A stretch of DNA of 64,000 nucleotides from CAYULW01 sp964445815 (GTDB lineage Bacteria > Bacteroidota > Bacteroidia > Flavobacteriales_E > Vicingaceae). A model generated the notes under the pieces. It was not told the DNA's origin and did no database searches. It saw nothing but the letters and a program-made list of their open reading frames with translations. The position numbers and the translations under genes are program-made. Shown piece by piece: positions 1-9,306 of this stretch. Position 1 is the first letter of the stretch. Each line of letters begins with the position of its first letter. The stretch spans positions 1 to 64,000 of the forward strand of contig CAYULW010000003.1 of assembly GCA_964445815.1 (NCBI GenBank), given 5' to 3'.

Positions 1-3000
1 AAAGCCGAAGCAGTTGCACCACCGTCAGAGAAACCGTTACAAGAGACATTAGAATTAACTGTACTTGATGCTATTACCTGTGATACAGATACACTTGCAG
101 ATGCTCTTGGCGAAGTACAACGGGGAATAGAGACCCTCCAATCGTAAAACCAATAATTATTGGCAGAAGTAGGATTTCCTGTACCGGTAGCTCCACCGAT
201 AATACTGATTTCATTGCCTGAACTCGTAAAAGGATAAGTTTGACTATTTCTTCCCATACCGCTAATTCCCGAATAGGTCATTCCCATTTTATAAATTCCT
301 ACACCAAAAGGGATAGTCAAATTGACCGGAATTCTGGTTTTGGTTAAATTATTAGCTCCGGTAATGTAAATTGTGTCCGATTCCTGATAAGTGATTGAGC
401 CATCATAGTTGATGACTTTAAGAATGATCCAACCGGATCCTGTTGGATAAACTGTGACAGAATCTATTGTAACTGAAGGAATATTGACATCAAAACCAGT
501 TCCTCTTCCTGCATTAGAACTTAGAAAACTGCTGGTAGGAGTAGTAGTTGGTCCAAACACCTCGGAAACAAGATCGAGCCCTTCAACTTCATAAGTGGCG
601 CCTGATGTCAGGTTGTTGAGTTCTAAAGAATCGCCGGTATGAACCAAAGTCGTTGGCGCTGAAGCATCGTACCATCTATAAGTAGTAGTGCTTCCGTTTG
701 CCACAAGAGTAGCATTTCCTCCAAAACAAGCATTAACTGAATTTACTGTAGGAGCAGGCAAGACTGCCGGTTCAGTAATGGTTACACTTGTAGATGCAGT
801 CAAACCATTATTGTCCGTAACACTAACAGTATAAGTTCCGGCAGAAAGATTTGAAATCGTAGAACTTCCGCTTGTTGTTAAAGTATCACCGGTTGACCAT
901 TGATATCTATAAGGAGTAATTCCATTTGATGCAGTAGCAGTAGCCTGACCATTTGTTCCTCCATTACAACTGACATTAGTTTGATTCGTTATAGAAATAG
1001 AAAAACCAGCCGGTTGAGTGACAATAGTTGAAGCAGAATCTGTGCAACCATTGGCATCAGTGATAGTGACATAATAACTATTAGCACTTAAGCTGGATAC
1101 TGTAGCTGTAGTTGCACCTGTATTCCAACTATAGGTAAAGGGACTTGTACCCCCGGTTGCACTTCCTGTAACCTGTCCATCTGAGCCTCCGTTAGTTGTA
1201 ACATTTTGACCAGTAGAAGCAGAAGCCACTAAAACAGCAGGTTCAGTAATTGTAGTTACATCTGTATCTGTACAGCCATTAAAATCGGTTACTGTAACGG
1301 TATAGGTTCCTGCAGCGAGACTAGTTTGGGCGGCACTGGTTCCACCATTGGACCATAAATAAGTGTAAGGGCTTGTTCCTCCCGAAGCAGATCCAATAGC
1401 CGAGCCATCACTAAAGCCATTACAAGAGGCATTGGAATTTGTTGTGGCCGTAGCAGAAACAGCAGTGGGTTCAGAAATAAAGGCTGAAGCAGTAGCCGTT
1501 GTTCCGCCATTATCAACACAGGTCACGGTATATGTTCCTGAAACCAATCCTGTAATAGAAGCTGTTGTTCCGCCATTGGACCATAAATAGGTATATGGGG
1601 TAGTCCCACTCGACCCAGTAGCGGTTAAAGCACCATCATTAGAACCATTACAAGTCGCGCTTGTATTGGATGTAATTGACACTGCAACAGAAGCAGCAAG
1701 ATTGACCACCGCAGATGTGCTATTGGTACATCCTAAGGCATCAGTTACAGTGACTGTATAAGTTCCTGCAGGTAAAGATGTTGCATCTTCGGTTGTCTGA
1801 CCATTGCTCCATAAGTAAGTATAATTTGGAGTTCCTCCGCCTACGGTTAGATCAATTGCTCCATCATTGCCTGCGAAAGTTTCATCAGTAACTGAAGTAC
1901 TTAAACTTATCGCGGTAGGCTCATTGATTGTGGTACTTGCTGTCGAGGTACAAGCATTGTTATCTGTTACTGTGACTGTGTAAGTGCCAGCTATTAAGTT
2001 TGATAGCATTGAAGTAGTTCCTGAATTACTCCACAAATAAGTGTAAGGAGAAGTTCCTCCACTAGGCGTTGCGGTGGCAGAACCGGTATTACCACTGTTA
2101 CAGAAAACATCGGATTTGGAAACATTTACAGCTAGAACTGCGGGTTCAGTAATCGTTTCGGAAGCTGTTGTTGTCAGACCGATATTATCTGTAACTGTTA
2201 CAGTATAAGTCCCTGCAGCGACACTTGTAATTGAAGCTGTAGTTGCTGAATTGGACCATAGGTAGGTATAAGGAGCGGTTCCATTTGATCCTAAAGCAGT
2301 TGCTCCACCATCAAGAAAGCCATTACAGGTCACATTAGAATCAACACTTATGCTTACAGAAATGCTTGGAGTACAAGCTGCGTCACTGGCTCCGGGAGAA
2401 CCATAAACTTGATTTCCATTGATAATCTGTCCACTGACTAAAGTCGTTGACTCCGTCCAGTTACTACCATCTGTATTATCTGCATTTGGATCACATAGCA
2501 CAATGGATGGTCCACTACCATCGGGATCATTTCCACTAACAGTGCCATCAGGCCAAGGACTCACATCATCATATCTTAAAGAGTCAATGAGATTTCCTGA
2601 AGCATTTTTAAGCGCAATTGGCTCTCCACCATTGCTTAGTCCACCGGAGGTCCATTGACGAGCAGCTATACCAAATCGGTTAAATAATGCACCAGAGTCT
2701 ACACCAATTACCAAATAGCCTCCTGCACTGATCATAATGCTCGGGAAGGTGTATGCGACTCCTGAAGTGAATTCCCAGTTTGTCAGATCAACGCTGCTTG
2801 ATCCGTTATTGTATAATTCAATGTATTCTGTTGAGTCTGATCCTGATTCAGCTGGGTTGTAGGAAATTTCAGTAATTACAATATTAGGTAGAGTCGACTC
2901 AATCACCGTTTGAGAAGTAGATGCCGTACATCCATTTGCATCGCTAGTGGTTACCGTATAAGTGCCGGCAGATAAACCTGAAGCCGTCACGCTTGTCGCC

Positions 3001-4853
3001 GCATTACTCCATAAATAAGTATAAGGAGAAGTTCCTCCTGTTGCTGTTGCCGTCGCTGTTCCATCAGAGCCACCGGAAGAGGTGACATCAGTTGTAGAAG
3101 TTGAAACACTTAAAACCGCAGGTTCAGTTATTGGAGAAGAACTTGTCGCCGTATTTCCTGAATTATCTGTAATTGTTACAGTATATGTCCCTGCAACCAA
3201 TCCTGAATTGGCAGCAGCAGTTGATCCATTGCTCCAAGCATAAGTATAAGGCATTGTGCCGTTGGTGGCTGAAGCAGTCGCCATGCCATCACTTGCACTA
3301 TTACAACTCACATGGTTGTTTACGGTTATAGATGCTGTTAAGGCAGGTGCACCACCAAGTGTGACCGATTGCACGTCGGTACAGCCACTGGCATCTGTAA
3401 TGGTAACGGTATAAGTACCTGCTGCTAAATTGGAAATGACTGCATTAGTAGAAGATAATTTGATGTTATCCCAACCTGCATAGTCAGATGCACCATTTTG
3501 ATCATTGCTTAATCTTAACCTTACGTATTGATTGGTATCTGGTATAGAAATATTAACTGTTAACCATTCATCACTATTTTTTCCCAAATTTGTTGTATTT
3601 CCCCATATTGTATCATTATCAAGTACAGCTTCATATTCAATGTCGTCAGAGCTATCATAGCCATCAGAATAGTAATCGAAGCTCAGCTCTACTCCTGTGT
3701 AATTTGATAGGTCAAGTGCAGGGAAGGTTAAGTGATGATGTGTATTTCTACCGCCATTACCGTTTTCCAAATCTTGACACCCCCAAAAATTAACGCCATG
3801 GGACGCCGTGTCAATTTTACCTGTAAACTCACGGATAACTGCCCAGATGTCTTCACTTCCGGCAATCACGGAATCTGTTTCAGTAGCGTAAGTGGCTGGA
3901 TCCACGGTATATGACCAGTTATCATTTGCAGTAGATTCAAAACTTTGAAAAGCAATAATATTTTCAGTAGAAACAGCCCCTGTTGACCAAGTATAGGTAT
4001 AAGGCGCTGTTCCCCCGCTTGCAATGGCACTCAATACGCCATCTGAAGCACCACCTGAAGATAAATTAGAAGCAATGCTTAACGCTCCTGTTGGAGAGCT
4101 GTTTATTGTAAGATTAGTTGTAATAATACTATCTAAACCTCCTGCAGCCTGTCCTAATAATGTGTCTTTATATCTTCCGGATGATGTTAAATTACTTCCT
4201 TTTGGTGAAGTATAGCTGTCACAAGCAGTTGCAGTGACAAAATTACAAACGGCAGTTGTAGGGCAATTTGGGGCAAACTCGAAAGTTAAATCTGTTGTGC
4301 CTCCAATATTTAGGTTAGCCTGATTGTTTTCAAGGAAAATTATCAAGTAATAATCACCAGCAGGATAATACCCAGCACTATAAGAAGGACTATTGAAATC
4401 ATAAATTGTTGTTAAACCACTCATTGTAGAAGGAGTTGAACCATAAGGAGTCTTGTTCCAATCATAAAAAGCTCTTCCCAGCTCTACCGTATCTCTATAG
4501 CCACAAAAATTAGCGGGATTGCCAGCGATGTATTCTAAATCGGAAAAACTAGTTGGGTTAGATACGAGAGGCCGATAGGCAATTATCGAATTAGCAAGTG
4601 GAGTGTAGTTTGTAATTTCTGCCCTTAATACTCCATCTTCAGGTAAGGTGACCTTGACAACTTTTGTTGAACAACAAGCTAAAGTATGACAAGAGCCTTG
4701 CATTCCTACTGCCGTTTGTCCGCCACTGGTTGAAAAATTGCTTATTGTTGAAGGGAATGTACTAACGCTATCATTAATAATCATGGTTTGACCGTTAATG
4801 CTAAAGGTGTTAGTGAGAAATAATAATAATGTTAGGTAGTAAAGTTTTTTCAT
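1..4853 (-). CDS. Giant SprB-repeat surface adhesin, 3' end beyond the window
   Basis: The minus frame starting at ATG 4853 stays open to the left edge, giving 1617 visible residues and no stop. It begins with a signal peptide (MKKLYYLTLLLFLTNTFS...). Then come about ten SprB-type repeats of 74-76 residues, marked by PYTYLWSN and AGTYTVTVTD. One repeat is split by an inserted domain (about residues 296-468). A lamin-tail-like domain sits near residues 657-828, an Ig-like segment near 1368-1430, then another beta-rich region, and a further repeat starts at the edge. SprB-family proteins are mobile adhesins exported by type IX secretion, so this is probably a secreted or surface filamentous protein. 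The C-terminal sorting domain, if any, lies outside. No function beyond adhesion can be read from the sequence. Confidence 0.88.
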   Translation of the reverse strand, partial: MKKLYYLTLLLFLTNTFSINGQTMIINDSVSTFPSTISNFSTSGGQTAVGMQGSCHTLACCSTKVVKVTLPEDGVLRAEITNYTPLANSIIAYRPLVSNPTSFSDLEYIAGNPANFCGYRDTVELGRAFYDWNKTPYGSTPSTMSGLTTIYDFNSPSYSAGYYPAGDYYLIIFLENNQANLNIGGTTDLTFEFAPNCPTTAVCNFVTATACDSYTSPKGSNLTSSGRYKDTLLGQAAGGLDSIITTNLTINSSPTGALSIASNLSSGGASDGVLSAIASGGTAPYTYTWSTGAVSTENIIAFQSFESTANDNWSYTVDPATYATETDSVIAGSEDIWAVIREFTGKIDTASHGVNFWGCQDLENGNGGRNTHHHLTFPALDLSNYTGVELSFDYYSDGYDSSDDIEYEAVLDNDTIWGNTTNLGKNSDEWLTVNISIPDTNQYVRLRLSNDQNGASDYAGWDNIKLSSTNAVISNLAAGTYTVTITDASGCTDVQSVTLGGAPALTASITVNNHVSCNSASDGMATASATNGTMPYTYAWSNGSTAAANSGLVAGTYTVTITDNSGNTATSSSPITEPAVLSVSTSTTDVTSSGGSDGTATATATGGTSPYTYLWSNAATSVTASGLSAGTYTVTTSDANGCTASTSQTVIESTLPNIVITEISYNPAESGSDSTEYIELYNNGSSSVDLTNWEFTSGVAYTFPSIMISAGGYLVIGVDSGALFNRFGIAARQWTSGGLSNGGEPIALKNASGNLIDSLRYDDVSPWPDGTVSGNDPDGSGPSIVLCDPNADNTDGSNWTESTTLVSGQIINGNQVYGSPGASDAACTPSISVSISVDSNVTCNGFLDGGATALGSNGTAPYTYLWSNSATTASITSVAAGTYTVTVTDNIGLTTTASETITEPAVLAVNVSKSDVFCNSGNTGSATATPSGGTSPYTYLWSNSGTTSMLSNLIAGTYTVTVTDNNACTSTASTTINEPTAISLSTSVTDETFAGNDGAIDLTVGGGTPNYTYLWSNGQTTEDATSLPAGTYTVTVTDALGCTNSTSAVVNLAASVAVSITSNTSATCNGSNDGALTATGSSGTTPYTYLWSNGGTTASITGLVSGTYTVTCVDNGGTTATASAFISEPTAVSATATTNSNASCNGFSDGSAIGSASGGTSPYTYLWSNGGTSAAQTSLAAGTYTVTVTDFNGCTDTDVTTITEPAVLVASASTGQNVTTNGGSDGQVTGSATGGTSPFTYSWNTGATTATVSSLSANSYYVTITDANGCTDSASTIVTQPAGFSISITNQTNVSCNGGTNGQATATASNGITPYRYQWSTGDTLTTSGSSTISNLSAGTYTVSVTDNNGLTASTSVTITEPAVLPAPTVNSVNACFGGNATLVANGSTTTYRWYDASAPTTLVHTGDSLELNNLTSGATYEVEGLDLVSEVFGPTTTPTSSFLSSNAGRGTGFDVNIPSVTIDSVTVYPTGSGWIILKVINYDGSITYQESDTIYITGANNLTKTRIPVNLTIPFGVGIYKMGMTYSGISGMGRNSQTYPFTSSGNEISIIGGATGTGNPTSANNYWFYDWRVSIPRCTSPRASASVSVSQVIASSTVNSNVSCNGFSDGGATASA
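760..2370 (-). repeat. Seven tandem SprB-type protein repeats
   Basis: The W-S-N/T motif codons lie at 2256, 2031, 1809, 1581, 1353, 1125 and 897, so the period is 222-228 bases (74-76 residues). Each unit has a variable start, a CNG/SDG turn, a GTxPYTYLWSN core and a LxAGTYTVTVTD strand ending in an ITEPA-type linker. All units keep the same reading frame. The copies are diverged at DNA level, which points to old duplication under protein selection rather than a recent expansion. Confidence 0.85.
2371..2885 (-). other. Lamin-tail-like (LTD) domain inside the adhesin
   Basis: The translated segment starts with NIVITEISYNPAESGSDSTE and continues with YIELYNNGSSSVDLTNW, the usual signature of LTD beta-sandwich domains in secreted bacterial proteins. 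A late WPDGT... and GSPGASD pattern closes the domain. It sits between SprB repeat 3 and repeat 4 and keeps the reading frame. LTD domains occur in many surface and nuclease proteins, and their role here is unknown. Confidence 0.75.
2895..3350 (-). repeat. Two SprB-type repeats between the inserted domain and the LTD domain
   Basis: The conserved W codons are at 3234 and 3009, 225 bases apart, the same period as the downstream block. Both units carry the PYTY(A/L)WSN core and the AGTYTVT strand. Confidence 0.8.
3450..3967 (-). other. Inserted domain of about 170 residues splitting a SprB-type repeat
   Basis: The first repeat reads normally up to PYTYTWSTGAVS, is then interrupted, and resumes with AVISNLAAGTYTVTITD. 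Without the insert this would be one standard repeat. The insert contains FESTANDNWSY, a HHHLTFPALDLSNYTGVELS segment, a DYYSDGYDSSDD acidic loop and a YVRLRLSNDQ...GWDNI ending. This resembles MAM or concanavalin-like jelly-roll domains of Bacteroidota surface proteins; that match is by eye only. Confidence 0.65.
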
Positions 4854-4909
4854 GTTTTTAATTTTGAAGTAGGCTAAATTAATAAAGTAAAATTGCTAAA
4901 TCAAAGCCA

Positions 4910-4940
4910 GTTAACGCGTTAGAATGTTACGAAAACGTTA
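4910..4940. promoter_or_regulatory. Cluster of four GTTA repeats upstream of the adhesin
   Basis: GTTA occurs at 4910, 4918, 4926 and 4937 on the plus strand (spacings 8, 8 and 11). It includes the perfect palindrome TAACGCGTTA at 4912-4921. The cluster lies 57-87 bases upstream of the adhesin start and just downstream of a LytTR regulator gene. LytTR regulators bind sites with a GTT core, and AACGTTATT at 4934-4942 fits that consensus at 8 of 9 positions, but the spacing is not the classical two-turn spacing. It is a candidate operator only. Confidence 0.3.
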
Positions 4941-4968
4941 TTTTTTGTTATGAATGAACACCATGCTT

Positions 4969-5700
4969 TCAGGGAATATGGACTTGGTTGAGCAGTAAAT
5001 CTCTATAACTTTTTCCTATTGGAATTTCTTGAGATTGAATTTTTACAAATCGAGAGTTAATTCCTTCCACATGGTTTAAATTTACTATAAATGATCGATG
5101 TGTTCTGAAGAAATACTCAGGTAGTTCTTTATGAAATTCATTCATTGTATTGCGAATAAGGTGGGTTTTACCCGTTGAAGTATATATTTCTATATAAACA
5201 TGATCGCTTTTTGCATATAGGATATTGTCAAATAGCACTTTATGATAGAAGTTTCTATCCTTTATAAAAAAGGCATCTTTAACAATCAATTGCTTTTGTA
5301 CTGCACTTTCTTGAGTATAGCGGTGTTGATTGAAATTATACAAAGCCAATTCTATAGACGTATACAAATCGTCTTTATTAAAGGGCTTAACTAAGTAGGA
5401 GTGAGGATTTAAATCCTTTACGCGTTCTATTGTACGCGGATCCGCATTTGAGGTCAAAAAAATAAAAGGAATCTTATACTCATTCTTAATGGTCCAGGCT
5501 AGTTCTATGCCATCCTTTTGCCCGGCAAGTTGAATGTCTAATAAAGCAATATCCGGATCTTCTTCTTTAAGATATTGAATAGCTTCTGTATAATTGATGG
5601 CGGGTTCAGTGGTTGTGTAACCCAAATTGTTCAACAGATGACACAAGTGATCTGCAATGACAATCTCATCTTCAACAATCAATACTTTAACCTTTGTCAT
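4969..5700 (-). CDS. LytTR-family response regulator
   Basis: This 243-residue protein has a receiver domain at residues 1-125: acidic E10/D11, phosphoacceptor D55 in LLDIQL, T83, and K105 in VKPF. A LytTR DNA-binding domain follows at about 145-240 (NILYAKSDHVYIEI, FFRTHRSFIVNLNHV, IPIGKSYRDLL). It should control transcription when phosphorylated. Its ATG directly abuts the stop of the upstream histidine kinase gene, so the two form a co-translated pair. The next gene in the same direction is the giant adhesin, which makes that gene a plausible target; this is inference. Confidence 0.93.
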   Translation of the reverse strand: MTKVKVLIVEDEIVIADHLCHLLNNLGYTTTEPAINYTEAIQYLKEEDPDIALLDIQLAGQKDGIELAWTIKNEYKIPFIFLTSNADPRTIERVKDLNPHSYLVKPFNKDDLYTSIELALYNFNQHRYTQESAVQKQLIVKDAFFIKDRNFYHKVLFDNILYAKSDHVYIEIYTSTGKTHLIRNTMNEFHKELPEYFFRTHRSFIVNLNHVEGINSRFVKIQSQEIPIGKSYRDLLLNQVHIP

Positions 5701-7605
5701 TTACGCTATTGATTTTCTTTTGCTATTGTCTTTAAAGTTAATGTAAAAAACCGCACCACCTTCATTTTCATAATGCATGGAGCCATATAGTTGTTTACAG
5801 AGTCTTTTGACCAGTCTTAAACCAAGAGATGAACTCTTTTCTATCTTAAAATCATCCGGTAAACCTTTACCATTATCTTTTAAGGTCAATAGATAGTTGC
5901 CCTGCTCTTCTTCTTTTATTTTTATAGAGATATGTCCTTGATCTTGACTCTTAAAAGCATATTTATAGGCATTGCTTATCAGTTCATTTAAGATAAGTCC
6001 AAGAGGAATAGCTGTATCAATGTCAATCAATATTGGTTTGGAACTGATCTCAACTGTGATCTTTTTCTTTTCTTCAAAAACGGACGCAATCTGTCTAACA
6101 AGTTCATTAACGTACTTATTGAAATCAATACTGCCAATCTCATTGTTTTGATAAAGGTTCTGATGGATAAGTGCCATGGCTTTTACTCTTGTTTGTCCAT
6201 CAGTAATTGCCGACAGGGCTTGCTTATCACTTATATTAAAACTTTGAAGATCCAAAAGGCTGCCAATAACCTGTAAGTTGTTTTTGACACGATGATGAAT
6301 TTCTTTTAGTAGAACCTCATTTTCTTCCGCTTGTTGTTTGATGATTTTATTGTTTTCTTCTAATGTTCTAGCAGCAGTCTTTTTTTGCTGAAACAAACGG
6401 TAAATAAAAATGGAGAAAAAAATACTGATGCTTAAAACTGAAATTACAGCTAACAGCAAAATTGTCTTTTGTCTTTCTTTGGTTTCTGCTTGATTAATCT
6501 GGGCAGATTTAATTTCCAGATCTTTCTCTAAAAGTTCAATTTCATGTTCTTTTTCTTTGGTTTCATACTTTGTTCTGGTTTCAGTTATGGCATTGATCTT
6601 TTCTTGATTGTATATGGAATCGTTTAGATGAATAAACTGTTTACCATGTTTTATCGCTTTATCATATTCTTGTAAGGCATCGTAAGCTTTGTACAGTACT
6701 TCAGAAGCTTTTCGCATTTGATGAATAAATGAGATTTCTTCTGCCATTTGATAAGTCTGATGTGCAGCTTTGATTGCTTTTTTAAGATGTATTGTGCTGA
6801 TAGAATCTCTTTCTGCTCCAATCACCAAATGAGATACTGCAAGGTTAGAGTAGATGAAAATTTTCATGCGTTTACTCCCATCTTCGGGGAATGTCTTCAG
6901 CGCGCTTTGATAAGAAAGAACGGATTTTTTTAAATGATTTGTTTTAAGGTAGATGAGGCCCATATAAATATAATAAACAGCCTCGTACTCTTTGTTTCCT
7001 AGCTGTTTGTAAAAAGAATAGGCTTTATCGTAATAGACTTTGGCAGAGTCGTATTCTTTTTGTTGATATAGAGCTGCTCCAATTTGGCTGTAACTGCTGG
7101 CAATTGCTTGTGTATCATTAAGTAGGTAATAGTTTTTGAGGGCATATTTTTGGTGCTCAATTACTTTCTCAAAAGGACCTAACTCTTGGTAACTTAGGGC
7201 TATATTATCATGACTTTCTGCAATTTGTCTGGGGCCGAGGCCCAATTTCTTTTTAAGATTTAATCCCAAGAAGTTGTATTCATTGGCTTGAATATAACGC
7301 CCTAAATACTGGTTGATAACACCTAATCTGCTATATGAATAAGCAAGAAGGGTATCATTGTTTAGCTTTTCAGCTTGCTGTTTTAGTTGGATAGCATATT
7401 TTAATGCAGAATCATGTTGCTCTTCTTCAAAAAAAGTTTTTATTAATTGCTTTAGTAATTGGGCTTTCTCCTGCGATTCATTCAACGAATAAATTTTCTT
7501 GGTCAGCTTTTCAGTAGACTGCTCTTCATGTGAACTATCGACCGGTTGGTTCGCATGTATATTGAAAGATAAAATAAAAAGAAGAGACAAAAGCTGCTTT
7601 CCCAT
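5701..7605 (-). CDS. TPR-containing sensor histidine kinase (HisKA_2 type)
   Basis: The 634-residue protein has a signal peptide (residues 1-18) and a TPR-rich sensor region at about 60-330. A coiled coil follows at 345-380, one membrane helix at about 381-403, and then a kinase core. The H box LLKEIHHRVKNNLQ places the likely phospho-histidine at H438. An N box (LNELISNAYKYAF) and a G box (DNGKGLPDD) complete the ATPase domain. This is the common Bacteroidota layout in which periplasmic TPRs sense an unknown ligand or partner. It is followed immediately by its LytTR regulator and lies 8 bases after a TfoX-like gene. Confidence 0.93.
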   Translation of the reverse strand: MGKQLLSLLFILSFNIHANQPVDSSHEEQSTEKLTKKIYSLNESQEKAQLLKQLIKTFFEEEQHDSALKYAIQLKQQAEKLNNDTLLAYSYSRLGVINQYLGRYIQANEYNFLGLNLKKKLGLGPRQIAESHDNIALSYQELGPFEKVIEHQKYALKNYYLLNDTQAIASSYSQIGAALYQQKEYDSAKVYYDKAYSFYKQLGNKEYEAVYYIYMGLIYLKTNHLKKSVLSYQSALKTFPEDGSKRMKIFIYSNLAVSHLVIGAERDSISTIHLKKAIKAAHQTYQMAEEISFIHQMRKASEVLYKAYDALQEYDKAIKHGKQFIHLNDSIYNQEKINAITETRTKYETKEKEHEIELLEKDLEIKSAQINQAETKERQKTILLLAVISVLSISIFFSIFIYRLFQQKKTAARTLEENNKIIKQQAEENEVLLKEIHHRVKNNLQVIGSLLDLQSFNISDKQALSAITDGQTRVKAMALIHQNLYQNNEIGSIDFNKYVNELVRQIASVFEEKKKITVEISSKPILIDIDTAIPLGLILNELISNAYKYAFKSQDQGHISIKIKEEEQGNYLLTLKDNGKGLPDDFKIEKSSSLGLRLVKRLCKQLYGSMHYENEGGAVFYINFKDNSKRKSIA

Positions 7606-7613
7606 AAGTGAAC

Positions 7614-7973
7614 TTATTTTTTCTTACTGCTCTTTGCCATGGGATTAAATGCAATGCAAAGGTCTAACCAGTACTCAAGGTCTTTATCCATATCAAAGCC
7701 TTCGGGTGAAATAAAAACATAACCCTTCATGGGTCTGCCGGTAAAATCCATGGGGAGGCAACCTTCCTTACTTAATGCGGCATCGTACGCTGATTCCCCG
7801 ATCCTTGCCATTAATAAATCCGTTTGCCGTTTTTTATCGAAGTGAATGCCACAGCACATTTTGCCATCGACCATAAAGCATAATCCGCCCATCATCTTTT
7901 TTGCCTCAAAGTGAATGCCTTTTGATTCTAATAATTGTGTAATTCGATCTGCTTGATATTGCGAAAAAGCCAT
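7614..7973 (-). CDS. TfoX N-terminal domain protein
   Basis: The 119-residue protein matches the TfoX_N pattern: an N-terminal helix, then KKMMGGLCFMVDGKMCCGI, a DLLMARIG strand and a GRPMKGYVFI strand near the end. In gammaproteobacteria TfoX/Sxy regulates competence, but stand-alone TfoX_N proteins in Bacteroidota have no settled function. It has a lysine-rich tail. It lies 31 bases after rodA and 8 bases before the histidine kinase, so it may be co-transcribed with either. Confidence 0.8.
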   Translation of the reverse strand: MAFSQYQADRITQLLESKGIHFEAKKMMGGLCFMVDGKMCCGIHFDKKRQTDLLMARIGESAYDAALSKEGCLPMDFTGRPMKGYVFISPEGFDMDKDLEYWLDLCIAFNPMAKSSKKK

Positions 7974-8004
7974 AATTAGAATTTCTTCTAAATGTAATGA
8001 TTTA

Positions 8005-9306
8005 CTATAGGATTTCTAATCGGTCTGCATCCATTTTGATGAACACAAAAAGCAAAATGGTAAAACCCCAAAGTGAAGAGCCGCCATAACTGAAGAAGGG
8101 AAGTGGTATACCAATAACGGGAGCTAAGCCGATGGTCATGCCAATGTTGATCATAAAGTGGAAGAAGAGGATAGAGGCTACACCATAACCATAAATTCTG
8201 GCAAATGTAGAACGTTGACGAGCGCAGACAAATAGAATTCTCAAGAGCAAAGTGATGAACAATGCAATAACCACTAAGCTACCAAGGAAGCCCCATTCTT
8301 CGCCAATAGTACAAAAAATGAAATCTGTACTTTGTTCAGGTACAAAATCAAATTTGGTTTGTGTGCCCTGCAAATAACCTTTTCCGGAAAATCCACCTGA
8401 ACCAATGGCAATTAGAGATTGGTTGACATTATATCCGGCGCCTTTCGGGTCTGATTCTAACCCTAGTAAAACGTTGATGCGTTTGGATTGATGGGGTTCT
8501 AGAATTTCATTAAAAATATAATCTACACTCTTAACAAATCCTGCACAGGCGATAAAAATGGCAAGTAACGGGATAATAATTTTCTTTCTTTTTCTTAATG
8601 CAAGGTATATAAATGTAAAGAGGATCACCAACCCAATAATCAAGGCATAATTCCCACTAAGTTCATAATCAGGAAACAATACCCAAGAGACATTTTGCAT
8701 GAAAAGTGCAGAAACAAACAAAATGCTTGCAATCAGACCCATGAGTAGAAAATTGCCTGACAATCCTTCTCGGTAAAGTACCAAGAGAAAAGAGCCATAA
8801 ACCAAGGCTGAGCCGGTGTCGTTTTGCAGGAGAATTAGGATTGCGGGTAAAGCAATGATCAAGCCTGCTTTCAACTTGGTTTTGAAATTATCCAGTTTGA
8901 TGTTGAGTGTACTGAGGTATTTGGCTAAAGCCAAATTTGTAGCAAATTTTGAAAACTCCGAAGGTTGAATTTTAAATCCACCTATACTGAACCATGATGT
9001 GGCACCCTTGGTTTCTGATCCGATAAAAATCACGGCAATGAGCAGGCAAATGATAATGCCATAAATGAGGTAGCCAAAGGTAGAAAAGAAGCGTTCGTCA
9101 ATCAGAAGAATAATGATTGCCAATAAGCTTGAAGTGCCTATCCATAAGAGTTGCTTGCCATAGCTTTGACTCATGTCGAAAATGCTACCGTGTTCTTCAT
9201 TGTAAACGGCCGCATAGATGTTGAGCCAACCTGCAAACACCAATGTGAAGTAAAGGATGACCAAGATCCAGTCCATATTGTCGATTAAATTTCTAGTGCC
9301 CCGCAT
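8005..9306 (-). CDS. rodA: Rod shape-determining protein RodA (SEDS glycosyltransferase)
   Basis: This 433-residue polytopic membrane protein belongs to the SEDS family. RodA polymerises lipid II into glycan strands during cell elongation, together with PBP2. Visible hallmarks are GAxxWFxIGGFKIQPSEFSK, the large loop with GYNVNQSLIAIGSGG, QGTQTKFDFVPEQSTDFIF, and the C-terminal PLPFFSYGGSS. Its start overlaps the end of mrdA by 14 bases, so the two are translationally coupled. An internal Met at residue 11 (9276) is an alternative start. Confidence 0.96.
   Translation of the reverse strand: MRGTRNLIDNMDWILVILYFTLVFAGWLNIYAAVYNEEHGSIFDMSQSYGKQLLWIGTSSLLAIIILLIDERFFSTFGYLIYGIIICLLIAVIFIGSETKGATSWFSIGGFKIQPSEFSKFATNLALAKYLSTLNIKLDNFKTKLKAGLIIALPAILILLQNDTGSALVYGSFLLVLYREGLSGNFLLMGLIASILFVSALFMQNVSWVLFPDYELSGNYALIIGLVILFTFIYLALRKRKKIIIPLLAIFIACAGFVKSVDYIFNEILEPHQSKRINVLLGLESDPKGAGYNVNQSLIAIGSGGFSGKGYLQGTQTKFDFVPEQSTDFIFCTIGEEWGFLGSLVVIALFITLLLRILFVCARQRSTFARIYGYGVASILFFHFMINIGMTIGLAPVIGIPLPFFSYGGSSLWGFTILLFVFIKMDADRLEIL

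Noticed and set aside
1289..1519. Leucine-rich frame on the minus strand
   Set aside because: It is a shadow in another frame of the repeat adhesin; the real frame shows the repeats and a signal peptide.
776..2360. Possible CRISPR or DNA repeat array because of the regular spacing
   Set aside because: The period is 222-228 bases, the copies are diverged, and the period holds in one open reading frame coding for SprB-type protein repeats.
3450..3967. Insertion sequence in the adhesin
   Set aside because: The insert is in frame, has no inverted ends and no target duplication visible, and codes for a domain-like sequence.
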